Of a stretch of 64,000 nucleotides of DNA, positions 7,096-15,458 are shown in pieces (within the stretch, counting starts at the first letter, position 1; every line of letters starts with the position of its first letter). The stretch is from NCBI GenBank assembly GCA_031424495.1, contig JANPHP010000485.1, positions 1 to 64,000 of the forward strand, in the 5' to 3' direction. The stretch is from JADKCL01 sp031424495. Lineage in GTDB: Bacteria > Bacteroidota > Bacteroidia > J057 > JADKCL01. Under the pieces are notes generated by a model. That model saw only the letters and a program-made list of their open reading frames with translations. It made no database searches and was not told where the DNA came from. Both the position numbers and the translations under genes were made by a program.

Positions 7096-9533
7096 AAGTT
7101 TTGCGTTTCCTTTTTGTTGCAATTGTTTTCTTACTATTCATGTCTTCGGTGGAAGCGCAGTCGATTCGCGGCCAAATATCCCTTGTTCGTGACGGTCATC
7201 ATGAAAGCTACCGCATGGAGGAAGACTCTATCCATGTGGTTTTGCTGCCCAGCGGCGAGAAAACGATTACCGACTCGGCGGGCTATTACCGTTTCGGCCC
7301 CTTGAAACCTGGGAAATATAAGGTCGTGGTCGTCCTTGCTGAGGGGGTATATACCCGTGAGAAGGAGGTGACCCTGCTGAACCAAGATGTCACCGTCGAT
7401 TTTGAGCTTACGGTCTCCGAGTATCAAATATCGCAAGTAGAACTCACCGACCAAGCCAATAGCGTGAATTGGATGCGCTCGGTCGAGGGAACGGGCATCT
7501 ACGCTGCCCGCAAATGCGAGCTGATCAACATCGACCAAGTGACAGGCAATCTCGCGACCAACAATGCCCGCCAAGTCTTCAACCGCGTCGCAGGCCTCAA
7601 CATCTGGGAAAACGACGGCGGGGGCCTGCAACTCGGCATCGGTGGTCGGGGCCTGAGCCCCAACCGCAGCAGCAATTTCAACACGCGCCAAAACGGCTAT
7701 GACATAGCCGCCGACGCGCTCGGCTATCCCGAGAGCTACTATTCGCCGCCGATCGAGGCGCTACGGCGCATCGAGGTTGTGCGCGGTGCCGCGAGCCTGC
7801 AATACGGCACCCAATTTGGCGGCATGGTCAATTTTCAATTCAAAGAAGGCCCTGAGGACAAAAAAATCCAGCTCACTTCGCGGCAGACAGGCGGCAGCTT
7901 TGGCTTTTTCAGCAGCTTCAATAGTATCGGTGGGCAGGTCGCCAAAGGCAAGCTCAATTACTATGCCTTCTACCAAGGCAAGCGCGGCAATGGATGGCGC
8001 GCCAACAGTGGTTTCCAACAGCATACAGCCTACGGCGGGCTGCGTTGGCAACTGAGCCCAGCGGTCAAGATTGGTGCGGAGTACACCTATATGCATTACC
8101 TCGCGCAGCAGGCGGGCGGGCTCACAGACGCGATGTTTGCACGCGACCCGCGCCAAAGCATTCGCGATCGCAATTGGTTCCAAGTCGATTGGAACCTCGC
8201 TGCCGTGACTGCCGACATTCGTCTTTCAGCCTCTACCAAGCTCAATATCAGAAACTTTGGCTTGTATGCACGCCGTGATGCGCTGGGCTTTTTGGGAGCG
8301 ATCAATCGCATCGATCCGGGCGGAAACCGAGATTTGATTTCGGGTTCCTTCCAAAATTTTGGGAATGAGACCCGGCTCATGCACAAGTATGACATCCGCC
8401 ATCGCCCTGCGGCCTTGCTAATTGGTGCCCGCTACTACCAAGGTTACACAACCGCGCAACAAGGCGCTGCCAATGCAGGCAGTGGAGCAAATTTCCAATT
8501 GCTGCACCCTGAGCAGCCCGAAGGCAGCGACTACGCCTTCCCTAGCCGCAACATCGCCGCATTTGCCGAGCAAGTTTTCAACCTGAGCAGCAAGTGGACA
8601 CTCGTTCCCGGCATCCGTTACGAATTCATCCGCACCTCGTCGGTCGGTAGCTACCAAGTGCGCAACACCGACCTCGCCGGCAACGTGATCTTTGAGGCCA
8701 CCGTCGCCGACAACCGCAGCCGCGACCGCAATGTCCTGCTTGCAGGCCTCGGCTCGGCATTCAAACCCAACGATCGCTTGGAGCTCTACGGCAATATTTC
8801 CCGCAACTACCGCGCGATCACATTCAACGACATGCGCGTCGCCAATCCCAATTTCCAGATCGACCCCAATCTCAAAGACGAAAAAGGCTTCAATGCAGAC
8901 CTCGGTTTCAGGGGCAGTGCGGGCAAATGGTTCACCTTTGATGCCAGTGTGTTTTACCTCTATTATCAAGACCGCATCGGGCAGGTTTTGAAGACCGATA
9001 CTGCGACCTTTCGCTATTACCGCTACCGCACCAATGTATCAGACAGCCGCAATGTGGGCCTAGAATGGTATGCAGAGGCCGATTTTATGCGGATGGGAGC
9101 CGCCAATCACAACAACTCGCGCTTGGCACTCTTCACGAACTTTGCTTGGATCGACGCGCGCTACATGGGCAGTCAGGAGCCTGCCTTTCGCGGCAAATTT
9201 GTGGAGCTCGTGCCTAAGATGAATCTCAAAGTCGGTATCGATTTTCGGCACAAAAACCTCCGCGCCAATGCACAATGGTCATTTGTGACCCAGCAATACA
9301 GCGACGCGACCAATGCCGAGACGTCGCCATCCGCAGTCGAGGGGCTCATTCCGGCCTACAACATTTTGGACTTCTCGGCGGGCTATACTTGGAAAATGTT
9401 AAGTCTGGAGGCGAGCTGCAACAATGCACTCGACCAAATGTACTTTACCCGGCGGGCAGCGGCCTACCCGGGCCCTGGGATCATCCCTAGCGATGGTCGC
9501 AGCTTTTTTGTGACCTTGCAGGTGAAGATTTGA
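7092..9533 (+). CDS. TonB-dependent outer-membrane receptor, FecA-like
   Basis: An 813-residue receptor. It has a signal peptide ending VEAQ, an N-terminal CarboxypepD_reg-like beta domain (about residues 23-110), a plug (about 125-265) with the FecA-type block GIGGRGLSPNRSSNFNTRQN and the plug end RIEVVRGAASLQYG, then a 22-strand barrel ending VTLQVKI. FecA-type receptors import ferric citrate or similar ferric chelates using TonB energy. It is the last gene of the iron operon and overlaps the HTTM gene by ATGA. No sigma-regulator domain is seen at the N terminus, so transcriptional control is probably through the upstream operator. Confidence 0.95.
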   Translation: MKVLRFLFVAIVFLLFMSSVEAQSIRGQISLVRDGHHESYRMEEDSIHVVLLPSGEKTITDSAGYYRFGPLKPGKYKVVVVLAEGVYTREKEVTLLNQDVTVDFELTVSEYQISQVELTDQANSVNWMRSVEGTGIYAARKCELINIDQVTGNLATNNARQVFNRVAGLNIWENDGGGLQLGIGGRGLSPNRSSNFNTRQNGYDIAADALGYPESYYSPPIEALRRIEVVRGAASLQYGTQFGGMVNFQFKEGPEDKKIQLTSRQTGGSFGFFSSFNSIGGQVAKGKLNYYAFYQGKRGNGWRANSGFQQHTAYGGLRWQLSPAVKIGAEYTYMHYLAQQAGGLTDAMFARDPRQSIRDRNWFQVDWNLAAVTADIRLSASTKLNIRNFGLYARRDALGFLGAINRIDPGGNRDLISGSFQNFGNETRLMHKYDIRHRPAALLIGARYYQGYTTAQQGAANAGSGANFQLLHPEQPEGSDYAFPSRNIAAFAEQVFNLSSKWTLVPGIRYEFIRTSSVGSYQVRNTDLAGNVIFEATVADNRSRDRNVLLAGLGSAFKPNDRLELYGNISRNYRAITFNDMRVANPNFQIDPNLKDEKGFNADLGFRGSAGKWFTFDASVFYLYYQDRIGQVLKTDTATFRYYRYRTNVSDSRNVGLEWYAEADFMRMGAANHNNSRLALFTNFAWIDARYMGSQEPAFRGKFVELVPKMNLKVGIDFRHKNLRANAQWSFVTQQYSDATNAETSPSAVEGLIPAYNILDFSAGYTWKMLSLEASCNNALDQMYFTRRAAAYPGPGIIPSDGRSFFVTLQVKI

Positions 9534-9547
9534 GTGGAAGGTGCGGC

Positions 9548-10462
9548 CTATTTCTTCCCAAACAACCAATTCTTGGGCTTCAAACCGTCGAGCCAACCGG
9601 GCTTGGACCTGCGGCCACGGGAGGGAGTGCCGATCTCAAAGGGTAGCACGGCAATGAGTTGCTCCATGAAGACGATTTCCAGGGTATACTCTCCGTCATA
9701 CCATGTGCCTGCGGTGGAGCTGCCCCAGCCACCACAAATGTCGCCAGTCACCATGCTGGGCGCAAGCAGTGCAAGCTGATCATTGCGGCCTTTCAATTCG
9801 CGCGAACTGGTGTAAAACATGAAGCTCATCTCGCAAACCCATTCCTGCTGCCGCTGTAGGTTCTTGATCATGCATTCTGCCCAGAGATAACGTGTGGTGT
9901 CCCTTTGAAAACTGCTCGTATAGTTGCGATCCTCCAGACGATGCGGTAAATCTGATGGCCCCTCAAACAGCTTGACGGAGACAATGTCAAAATAGGGGTT
10001 GTGGTCGTGCGTGACGGTCCCTTCGCTTTGGACTCCAAAAGCCTGCTCTCCAACTGCTACGTCATCGATCCAAGCCACCCAGGCATAGGTGCCTACTGTC
10101 CAATAGGCGCCGGGGTTTGCATTGCCCCATCCATGATGCGCATAAATGATGGGCTGATCCTTCGAGACTTTGACAATGACCTCTTGGCTTGCGAGCTCTT
10201 TCAGGTGTTGACCCTCCGCATTGAGGGGATGACATTTGAAAATGACCTTCAATTCCCAGTCTTCGAGATCGAAACGCTTGTTGTAGAGACTCAACTCGGC
10301 ATACACATAGGAAAGCTTGCTGGCGTCAAACACCTTTCGGTATCTTTTCTTACCGTCTGCCAGAAACTCCGGCGATGCATAAGACAACAAATCCCGAAAC
10401 TTGAAGTCCGTAAAACTGCTCGTGTTTTCAGTTGCCATTGGAAGCGTCGCAAAAAGCGTCAT
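9548..10462 (-). CDS. uncharacterised protein with two tandem beta domains
   Basis: A 304-residue soluble protein with no signal peptide. Two halves look like copies of one domain. The first has YVYAELSLYN, then GWGNANPGAYW, then GTYAWVAWIDD. The second has YLWAECMIKN, then GGWGSSTAGTW, then GEYTLEIVFM. The shared skeleton is an aromatic-rich strand, a GWG turn, a G[AT]W, and a final strand. I recall similar paired domains in front of AAA+ ATPases in Bacteroidota, but no ATPase is present here. It ends 15 bases from the convergent receptor gene. An in-frame ATG at 10438 is an alternative start. Function unknown. Confidence 0.8.
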   Translation of the reverse strand: MTLFATLPMATENTSSFTDFKFRDLLSYASPEFLADGKKRYRKVFDASKLSYVYAELSLYNKRFDLEDWELKVIFKCHPLNAEGQHLKELASQEVIVKVSKDQPIIYAHHGWGNANPGAYWTVGTYAWVAWIDDVAVGEQAFGVQSEGTVTHDHNPYFDIVSVKLFEGPSDLPHRLEDRNYTSSFQRDTTRYLWAECMIKNLQRQQEWVCEMSFMFYTSSRELKGRNDQLALLAPSMVTGDICGGWGSSTAGTWYDGEYTLEIVFMEQLIAVLPFEIGTPSRGRRSKPGWLDGLKPKNWLFGKK

Positions 10463-10665
10463 TAAAATCTGTCACCAAGATATGAAACCACAGCTTGCCA
10501 CCCTAGATGATCTACGCTACCGATTGAAGCTTTGGAAATTTCTTTCGCAGCAAAAAGCCGCTCCATTGCCCAAAACAGAGCTAAATTTACAGAACAGAAA
10601 AAAAATATTCGGCCCACGCACCAAAAAGCACCTGCTCGACATCTATCAGGTCAAAAGGCAGAAAA

Positions 10666-11202
10666 TTGCAAGAGGAAACACTCATAGCGGGATGCAAGCA
10701 GCAAGATAGAATGGCTCAAAAAGCCCTCTACGAGCGCTTTGCTTCCAAAATGCTGGGCGTCTGCCGCCGCTACATGAGCGTGCAGGCCGATGCTGAGGAC
10801 GCCTTGCTCAATGGATTTTACAAGGCCCTGAGCCAAATCGACAGCTATGAGGGCAAGGGCAGTTTTGAAGGTTGGCTGCGCAAGATCATGGTGAATGAAT
10901 GCCTGATGGCCTTGCGCAAGCGGCTGCGCTTTCCTGAAGGCAGGGAATTGAGCGATGTGCAACTGCGCACCTCTGACGATCCCGTGTCGATCCTGGCAGC
11001 GAGCGATCTCATGGCACTTATGGCGACGCTGCCCGAGGGCTACCGCACGGTGCTGAACCTGCACGCGATCGAGGGCTATAAGCACCACGAAATCGCCGAC
11101 ATGCTGGGCATCAGCATCAACACTAGCAAGAGCCAACTGCTGCTTGCGAAGCAAAAACTGAAAACGATGGTGGGGCAACACATTTATCCGGAGGCGAGCT
11201 AA
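10666..11202 (+). CDS. ECF-type RNA polymerase sigma factor
   Basis: A 178-residue sigma-70 family factor of extracytoplasmic-function type. Region 2 spans about residues 15-85 (RRYMSVQADAEDALLNGFYKA and FEGWLRKIMVNECL). Region 4 spans about 115-170 (LPEGYRTVLNLHAIEGYKHHEIADMLGIS...SQLLLAKQKLK). The start is taken as TTG because the frame has no ATG upstream of the conserved IAGC..QD..AQ..LY.RF opening before a stop codon. It is followed one base later by a gene for a single-span membrane protein, the usual place of an anti-sigma factor. Confidence 0.93.
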   Translation: MQEETLIAGCKQQDRMAQKALYERFASKMLGVCRRYMSVQADAEDALLNGFYKALSQIDSYEGKGSFEGWLRKIMVNECLMALRKRLRFPEGRELSDVQLRTSDDPVSILAASDLMALMATLPEGYRTVLNLHAIEGYKHHEIADMLGISINTSKSQLLLAKQKLKTMVGQHIYPEAS

Positions 11203-11203
11203 G

Positions 11204-12328
11204 ATGAAAGCGCAAGAAGATATCGAGCGGCAATTGGCTGCAGCGCAAGACGCTTGGGAGACGTCGCCAGCACCTGAGTTGTGGGAGCGCCTAGAGCAGC
11301 GTCTGGACGCGCAACTGCCCACACAAGGGGCAAAGGCGCCACGCAGGTGGCCCTTCAGGATCGTCATGATCGCCCTTCTGGCAACCGCAGGATTTGGCAT
11401 CTGGGCGCTGCTGCCGACCGGCAAGGCGGCCCAGGTCAGCCAAGGCAAGGCTTTTGTGGGGCATGAGACCAGCTTTCATCCGCAAATGCCGCTTGCCGCT
11501 GGCCAGCCGATGCATATAGATGAAGTTGATGTCCAAAACATTGCTGCAAGCCTCGACCCAAATGCAGCCCCAGCACTTGCAGCTGCAAGGATTCCACAGC
11601 CGACGGGCCTGAGCAGCAGCCCCGCATCGCCCAGCTACAATACGAATGGCTTCCTTCAAGTCAATGGGAACTCCGCGCAAGCGCCGATTGCGAATCTAAT
11701 GCCCCTCACCAACTGGGCATCTACGGGGCTCGTCGTGAGCAATAGCATGGGCAACCCCATCGACACCGTAAGTTCTCTGCGGCAATTTCGCAACTTGGTA
11801 TCCCCGCAAGACAATGCCTATCTGCAGATCAATCCGTCGCGTAACCAAATGAATTTCAACTATGCAGGAGCCACGCCAGTCGACAATCAGCAGAACTTGC
11901 AGCACCTGAAATGGCTGCTTGGAAGCTGGAAGACGCAGGGCTCAAGTGGCGGAGCGATGGAGGATTGGCGGCAAAAAGATGATTTTACCTTGATCGGCCG
12001 AGGCTATTTTGTGGTGAACGGAGACACGGTCGTCACGGAAGAAATGCGCATCGAGCAGCGGGGTCCCGATACGTATTTCATTCTGCTCAAGGACCAAAAT
12101 CATAAATCGATGAAATTCCGATTGCGGTCTAGCCAACCCAATGAGTTGATTTTTCAAAATGCCGTGTCCAAGGAAGAGGATGAATTGGTACTGCGCAACT
12201 TGCCAGCGACCAATGAACTCGAACGTGTGCTGCAGCCCTCGCCAACGAGGTCTACAGAAACGAGTTCAAAGCCAGATTTTTATCCATCCAAGAGCAAGCA
12301 GGTGTTGCAGCGCAGCCGTCGCCCCTAG
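11204..12328 (+). CDS. single-span membrane protein with DUF6265-like C-terminal domain, possible sigma-factor partner
   Basis: A 374-residue protein coupled to the sigma-factor gene. Residues 1-45 are cytoplasmic and helical (QLAAAQDAWETSPAPELWERLEQRLD). A transmembrane helix lies at about 50-68. A proline- and alanine-rich linker follows. About residues 225-330 start WLLGSWKT and continue with DWRQKDDFTLIGRGYF and EEMRIEQRGPDTYFI, the lipocalin-like pattern of DUF6265. The topology (short inside part, one helix, sensory outside domain) fits an anti-sigma factor, but the N-terminal zinc motif HxxxCxxC is absent. This could equally be a target of the sigma factor. Confidence 0.75.
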   Translation: MKAQEDIERQLAAAQDAWETSPAPELWERLEQRLDAQLPTQGAKAPRRWPFRIVMIALLATAGFGIWALLPTGKAAQVSQGKAFVGHETSFHPQMPLAAGQPMHIDEVDVQNIAASLDPNAAPALAAARIPQPTGLSSSPASPSYNTNGFLQVNGNSAQAPIANLMPLTNWASTGLVVSNSMGNPIDTVSSLRQFRNLVSPQDNAYLQINPSRNQMNFNYAGATPVDNQQNLQHLKWLLGSWKTQGSSGGAMEDWRQKDDFTLIGRGYFVVNGDTVVTEEMRIEQRGPDTYFILLKDQNHKSMKFRLRSSQPNELIFQNAVSKEEDELVLRNLPATNELERVLQPSPTRSTETSSKPDFYPSKSKQVLQRSRRP

Positions 12329-12354
12329 GGCTTGCGGCGAGTGCTAACAATCCA

Positions 12355-12370
12355 CCCCGCATGAGCGGGG
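12355..12370 (+). terminator. short GC hairpin, possible terminator
   Basis: CCCCGC-ATGA-GCGGGG, a perfect six-bp stem, lies 27 bases after the stop of the membrane-protein gene. The downstream T-run is interrupted and comes late, so termination is uncertain. Confidence 0.35.
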
Positions 12371-12457
12371 CGCACAATTACTTTTTCTAAACGCATTTCT
12401 GTATGGGAATCCCCATGCAGCAGGATCATATTGTTTACCATCAACGCTAAATAGATT

Positions 12458-13519
12458 ATGAAAACTAGCATTTTATCTCCCTCCAAATTGCTGAAAGTCA
12501 TGGGCTTGCTCACGCTCATCGCCCTTTCCTACGCGCGGCTCCTGGCCGGCGGCGGATTCCTGTCGGTGCATCCCGAGGGGCTGCTGAACGGCTGGCAATT
12601 GGCAGTCGCCAACAATGACCCGATGCAGCCTATGCAGCACATATATTATGTGAATCCTGCCTATGAGCCCTATGCTGTCAATCGCATCAACTACAATCCG
12701 CAACTGCCCGAGGTGGATGCCTATCTTTTGCAAGGAGAGCAAACCGACACCCATCCACGCACGTCTTCCTTGCTCAACGATGACAGTAACCCATTTTCAG
12801 GTCCCATGAGTTACGTCACGAAGCCCGATGCGGCCGCTGCCTACCTGCACGCCCATGGTTGGGACGCAATTCTGGTCAAGATCGGCAAAGGCTATCCCAA
12901 TCTCGTTTTGGAGAGCATCCAAGAAGACAGGCTGGTATTTTTGGGAGGCTTGCCCGAAACGAATCCCTTTCCAAACGATAGTTCGTTTTCCTTGATCGAA
13001 ATGCCCACCAACCTTTCGCGCTGCGTGCTCGTGCGCAACAACCCTGCTGAACAGGATTGGATGACGGCGCAAACCAACAGCTTGATCGACAACAATATTC
13101 AACAGCAAATCACAGCGATACCCGACAACGTTGTGCAAGAAATCGTCTGGCTGGATGAAGGGGATTTTGGGAACATCGTGCAGGTCTTGGAAACGAATGC
13201 TGATTTGAGCGACGAGCCTGAAGCTGCTGCCACTGAGGAGGCCTACAAGCAGGAAGAAGCCATAGAATCTGCGATTTTGGAGATTCAAGCGTGGCCCAAT
13301 CCGACAAGGGATGGGTTTCAGGTGAAGATACAGGGGTTTGAGGGAGAAACGCTTACGCTACAAGTCTTGTCATCGGAGGGGCAGCTGCTCATGAGCCGTG
13401 TAGATGTAGTGGGCGCAGCGGGATTTGACCTTTCCCAATATGCGGCGGGCACATATTATGTGCGTGCATTGACGGCTAGTGGCCGCACTTGGTCCACGCC
13501 TGTGATTTTGCAGCGCTGA
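12458..13519 (+). CDS. secreted protein with T9SS C-terminal sorting domain
   Basis: A 353-residue protein with an N-terminal hydrophobic signal (LLKVMGLLTLIALSYARLLAG). The middle contains no recognised domain. A Glu/Ala-rich linker at about 250-270 leads to the final 80 residues, which are a type A T9SS sorting domain: AWPNPTRDGFQVKI, LQVLSSEGQLL, then FDLSQYAAGTYYVRA. The protein should therefore cross the outer membrane by the type IX system and be anchored or released. The adjacent gene also encodes a secreted protein with a comparable tail, so the two may act together at the surface. Confidence 0.8.
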   Translation: MKTSILSPSKLLKVMGLLTLIALSYARLLAGGGFLSVHPEGLLNGWQLAVANNDPMQPMQHIYYVNPAYEPYAVNRINYNPQLPEVDAYLLQGEQTDTHPRTSSLLNDDSNPFSGPMSYVTKPDAAAAYLHAHGWDAILVKIGKGYPNLVLESIQEDRLVFLGGLPETNPFPNDSSFSLIEMPTNLSRCVLVRNNPAEQDWMTAQTNSLIDNNIQQQITAIPDNVVQEIVWLDEGDFGNIVQVLETNADLSDEPEAAATEEAYKQEEAIESAILEIQAWPNPTRDGFQVKIQGFEGETLTLQVLSSEGQLLMSRVDVVGAAGFDLSQYAAGTYYVRALTASGRTWSTPVILQR

Positions 13520-13628
13520 GCTAAAAAGTACAAACATTGCCCTTGCAGGCATCCCCGATCGTCGCGGCGTGGCATCGTAATCAGGGACTGGCAACTCTTC
13601 AATTGTCGATACAACTCATCAAAATTCA

Positions 13629-14582
13629 ATGAAAAAGCTACTTTCTTTATCGCTGCGCTGTGGCCTTGCGATGATTGGTTTCATGCTGCTGGTGCAGGCA
13701 GCCCGCGCAGGCGGAGCTGCAGTGCCCTTTCGTCAAACGTGGAGGGTGAGCTGGGCTACGCCATCTGACAGCGTCAAGTTTGACAAATTTCTTGGACGCG
13801 GCGAGCCCGCAGTCGATGAAGCATGCGACGTTGCTAACTGTGTGGCGTGTAGGGTGCGCAACGTGAACACGTCCACCGAGCTAGCTTTCAAGGACTGTCC
13901 ATTGCATGTCGCTGATGCTACACATCAATGTGCTGACTTTGGCAGTTGGTGGCAGCAGCCTGTCGAGGCAACCCCTGCGAATGGGAAGCATGCAACTGCG
14001 GACTTCGGTTGCGCATTCACCAAGTGCCTCCATTGTCGAGCCAAGGCCTTGGGGCATGCGTCGGCCTCAGGGCAGGTCTGCAGCCACCATGCCGACAATA
14101 CGGTGCACTATTGCCATGGGGTGACGGTGAGTACCACCACGTTCCAAGACATGAATCCCTCCTTAAGGTTTCCGATCATCGAGGAACTGCAAATTCGCAG
14201 CATGCCCTCAGTATCGGCATCAACCGATCATGATGGTGCACAGACGCTGACCTTTGATCTTGCGAATGAGGGAGCACAGTTGCTCGGAGAGTCGGGGAAT
14301 GAAGAATTGAAAACTTCAGCTATACCGACTTCACAAGGGATTTTTGAGGCCCAATTTGCGGATGCGACACAGTTTCCGATCATGGTTAGCATCCTCAACG
14401 ATCATGGAACCGTCATTTTGGAGCATCACGCGGAGGGGTCGAAGCTAGGCTTTGACCTCGCGAGCTTCCCCGCCGGCGTCTACAAGCTCTCTGCTCGCAA
14501 TGCAAAAGGGGAATCTTGGGTAGGCGACATTGACTTGCAGACAGGCTATCCTGCCAATTTCAATCTCAATTTTGGCTATTGA
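13629..14582 (+). CDS. secreted protein with two Cys/His-rich modules
   Basis: A 317-residue protein with a signal peptide ending QAARAGG. Between about residues 65 and 175 there are two copies of a Cys/His module: CDVANCVACR...CPLH...THQC and CAFTKCLHCR...CSHH...VHYC. Each copy carries the order C-x4/5-C-x2-C, then C-x2-H, then H-x-C. Eight to ten Cys and several His suggest metal binding or disulfide knots outside the cell. The last 90 residues (ILNDHGTVILEHH and FDLASFPAGVYKLSA) look like a divergent T9SS sorting domain, followed by a short extra tail NFNLNFGY. No known family is recognised. Confidence 0.8.
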   Translation: MKKLLSLSLRCGLAMIGFMLLVQAARAGGAAVPFRQTWRVSWATPSDSVKFDKFLGRGEPAVDEACDVANCVACRVRNVNTSTELAFKDCPLHVADATHQCADFGSWWQQPVEATPANGKHATADFGCAFTKCLHCRAKALGHASASGQVCSHHADNTVHYCHGVTVSTTTFQDMNPSLRFPIIEELQIRSMPSVSASTDHDGAQTLTFDLANEGAQLLGESGNEELKTSAIPTSQGIFEAQFADATQFPIMVSILNDHGTVILEHHAEGSKLGFDLASFPAGVYKLSARNAKGESWVGDIDLQTGYPANFNLNFGY

Positions 14583-14671
14583 GACCCTCTTTCGTGCGGT
14601 GCAGGCGGGACATTGAGGCTAGACCTACGTCAAAGTAATACTCAAAAACAAGCCATAAAATTACATCTGTG

Positions 14672-14703
14672 AAACGCGGGGCATGATGCATGCCCTGCGT
14701 TTT
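14672..14703 (+). terminator. terminator-like hairpin after the Cys/His protein
   Basis: A 14-bp stem (AAACGCGGGGCATG with CATGCCCTGCGTTT, one G-T pair) encloses an ATG loop and is followed by four T. It lies 90 bases after the stop codon. The stem begins with A and ends in T, typical of terminators, though the T-tract is short. Confidence 0.6.
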
Positions 14704-15458
14704 CAATTGAAAAACGCCTCTTTGCAACTCCAAAACATCTCAATTCTTCTAATTTCAACGGTTGATCGCTGGCCGTGCGCCTTGAGAAACGGCATCAAAT
14801 CAATCCATCGGCAAAGTTATATCTGCGATGTGATTGGTTTTGGGCAGTGGTTTGGCCAAGTTACCTTCGTGACAATGAGAAATGTGCCATGCAACACCTG
14901 AAACCCGTAGTGATCCATATCAGATCGCGCACCGTAAGTGTAGGCAGATGTTTTTCAGAAATGTTTGAACGCGAATTCATGAGCAACTAGAGAACTCGTA
15001 CGAAAACCACTGTAGCCAACGGGGAAAATTGGCAACGGATGGCGCGAGGTGAAGCATGAATCGGCCGACCTGTGTAGGAGAGCTGGAGGAATGGAAAGAG
15101 GAAGGCAAGGCCGCCTGACCGCTGCTTGAGAAGCAGCGGTCAGGAGTGGCAATCGAAAAACAGAAAATTTAATTTTGGGGCGGATGCCCTTGTTCAAAAG
15201 CTGACTTTGGATGATTTTCTTCACGATTTTTGGCTTGCATTCGCAGCATTCCGCGAAAATGGCAGAACATCCTGTAATCCGCTAGGATAGGTAGCCCTCC
15301 TCAATTGGATTTTAAGGCACTTTTTTTCTTGTCGGAGAAGCGACGAAATCTGTGAAATCAACAATGGAAATCTTTGTTTTCATCAAAAACACATCTTAAC
15401 TTGCTACATCTTTCTTCGAGTATTTAAAAAGTTGGTCCAATTAAATTCCTATATCAAC
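14704..15458. other. 755-bp intergenic region, no supported gene
   Basis: Several short frames exist on both strands, but none has a signal peptide, recognisable motif or good start. The region holds one strong hairpin (listed separately) and, near its end, an AT-rich stretch that should contain the promoter of the Omp28-like gene. A candidate is TTTG at about 15376, then 20 bases, then TAACTTGC. An unannotated small RNA cannot be excluded. Confidence 0.5.
15115..15143. repeat. perfect 13-bp hairpin with 3-base loop
   Basis: CTGACCGCTGCTT-GAG-AAGCAGCGGTCAG. There is no T-tract on either side, so it is unlikely to be a simple terminator. It stands in the middle of a long gene-free stretch and could belong to a structured RNA or be a palindromic repeat unit. 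Confidence 0.6.

Noticed and set aside
12355..12370. certain terminator
   Set aside because: The stem is short and the T-run is late and broken, so I keep it only as a low-confidence hairpin.
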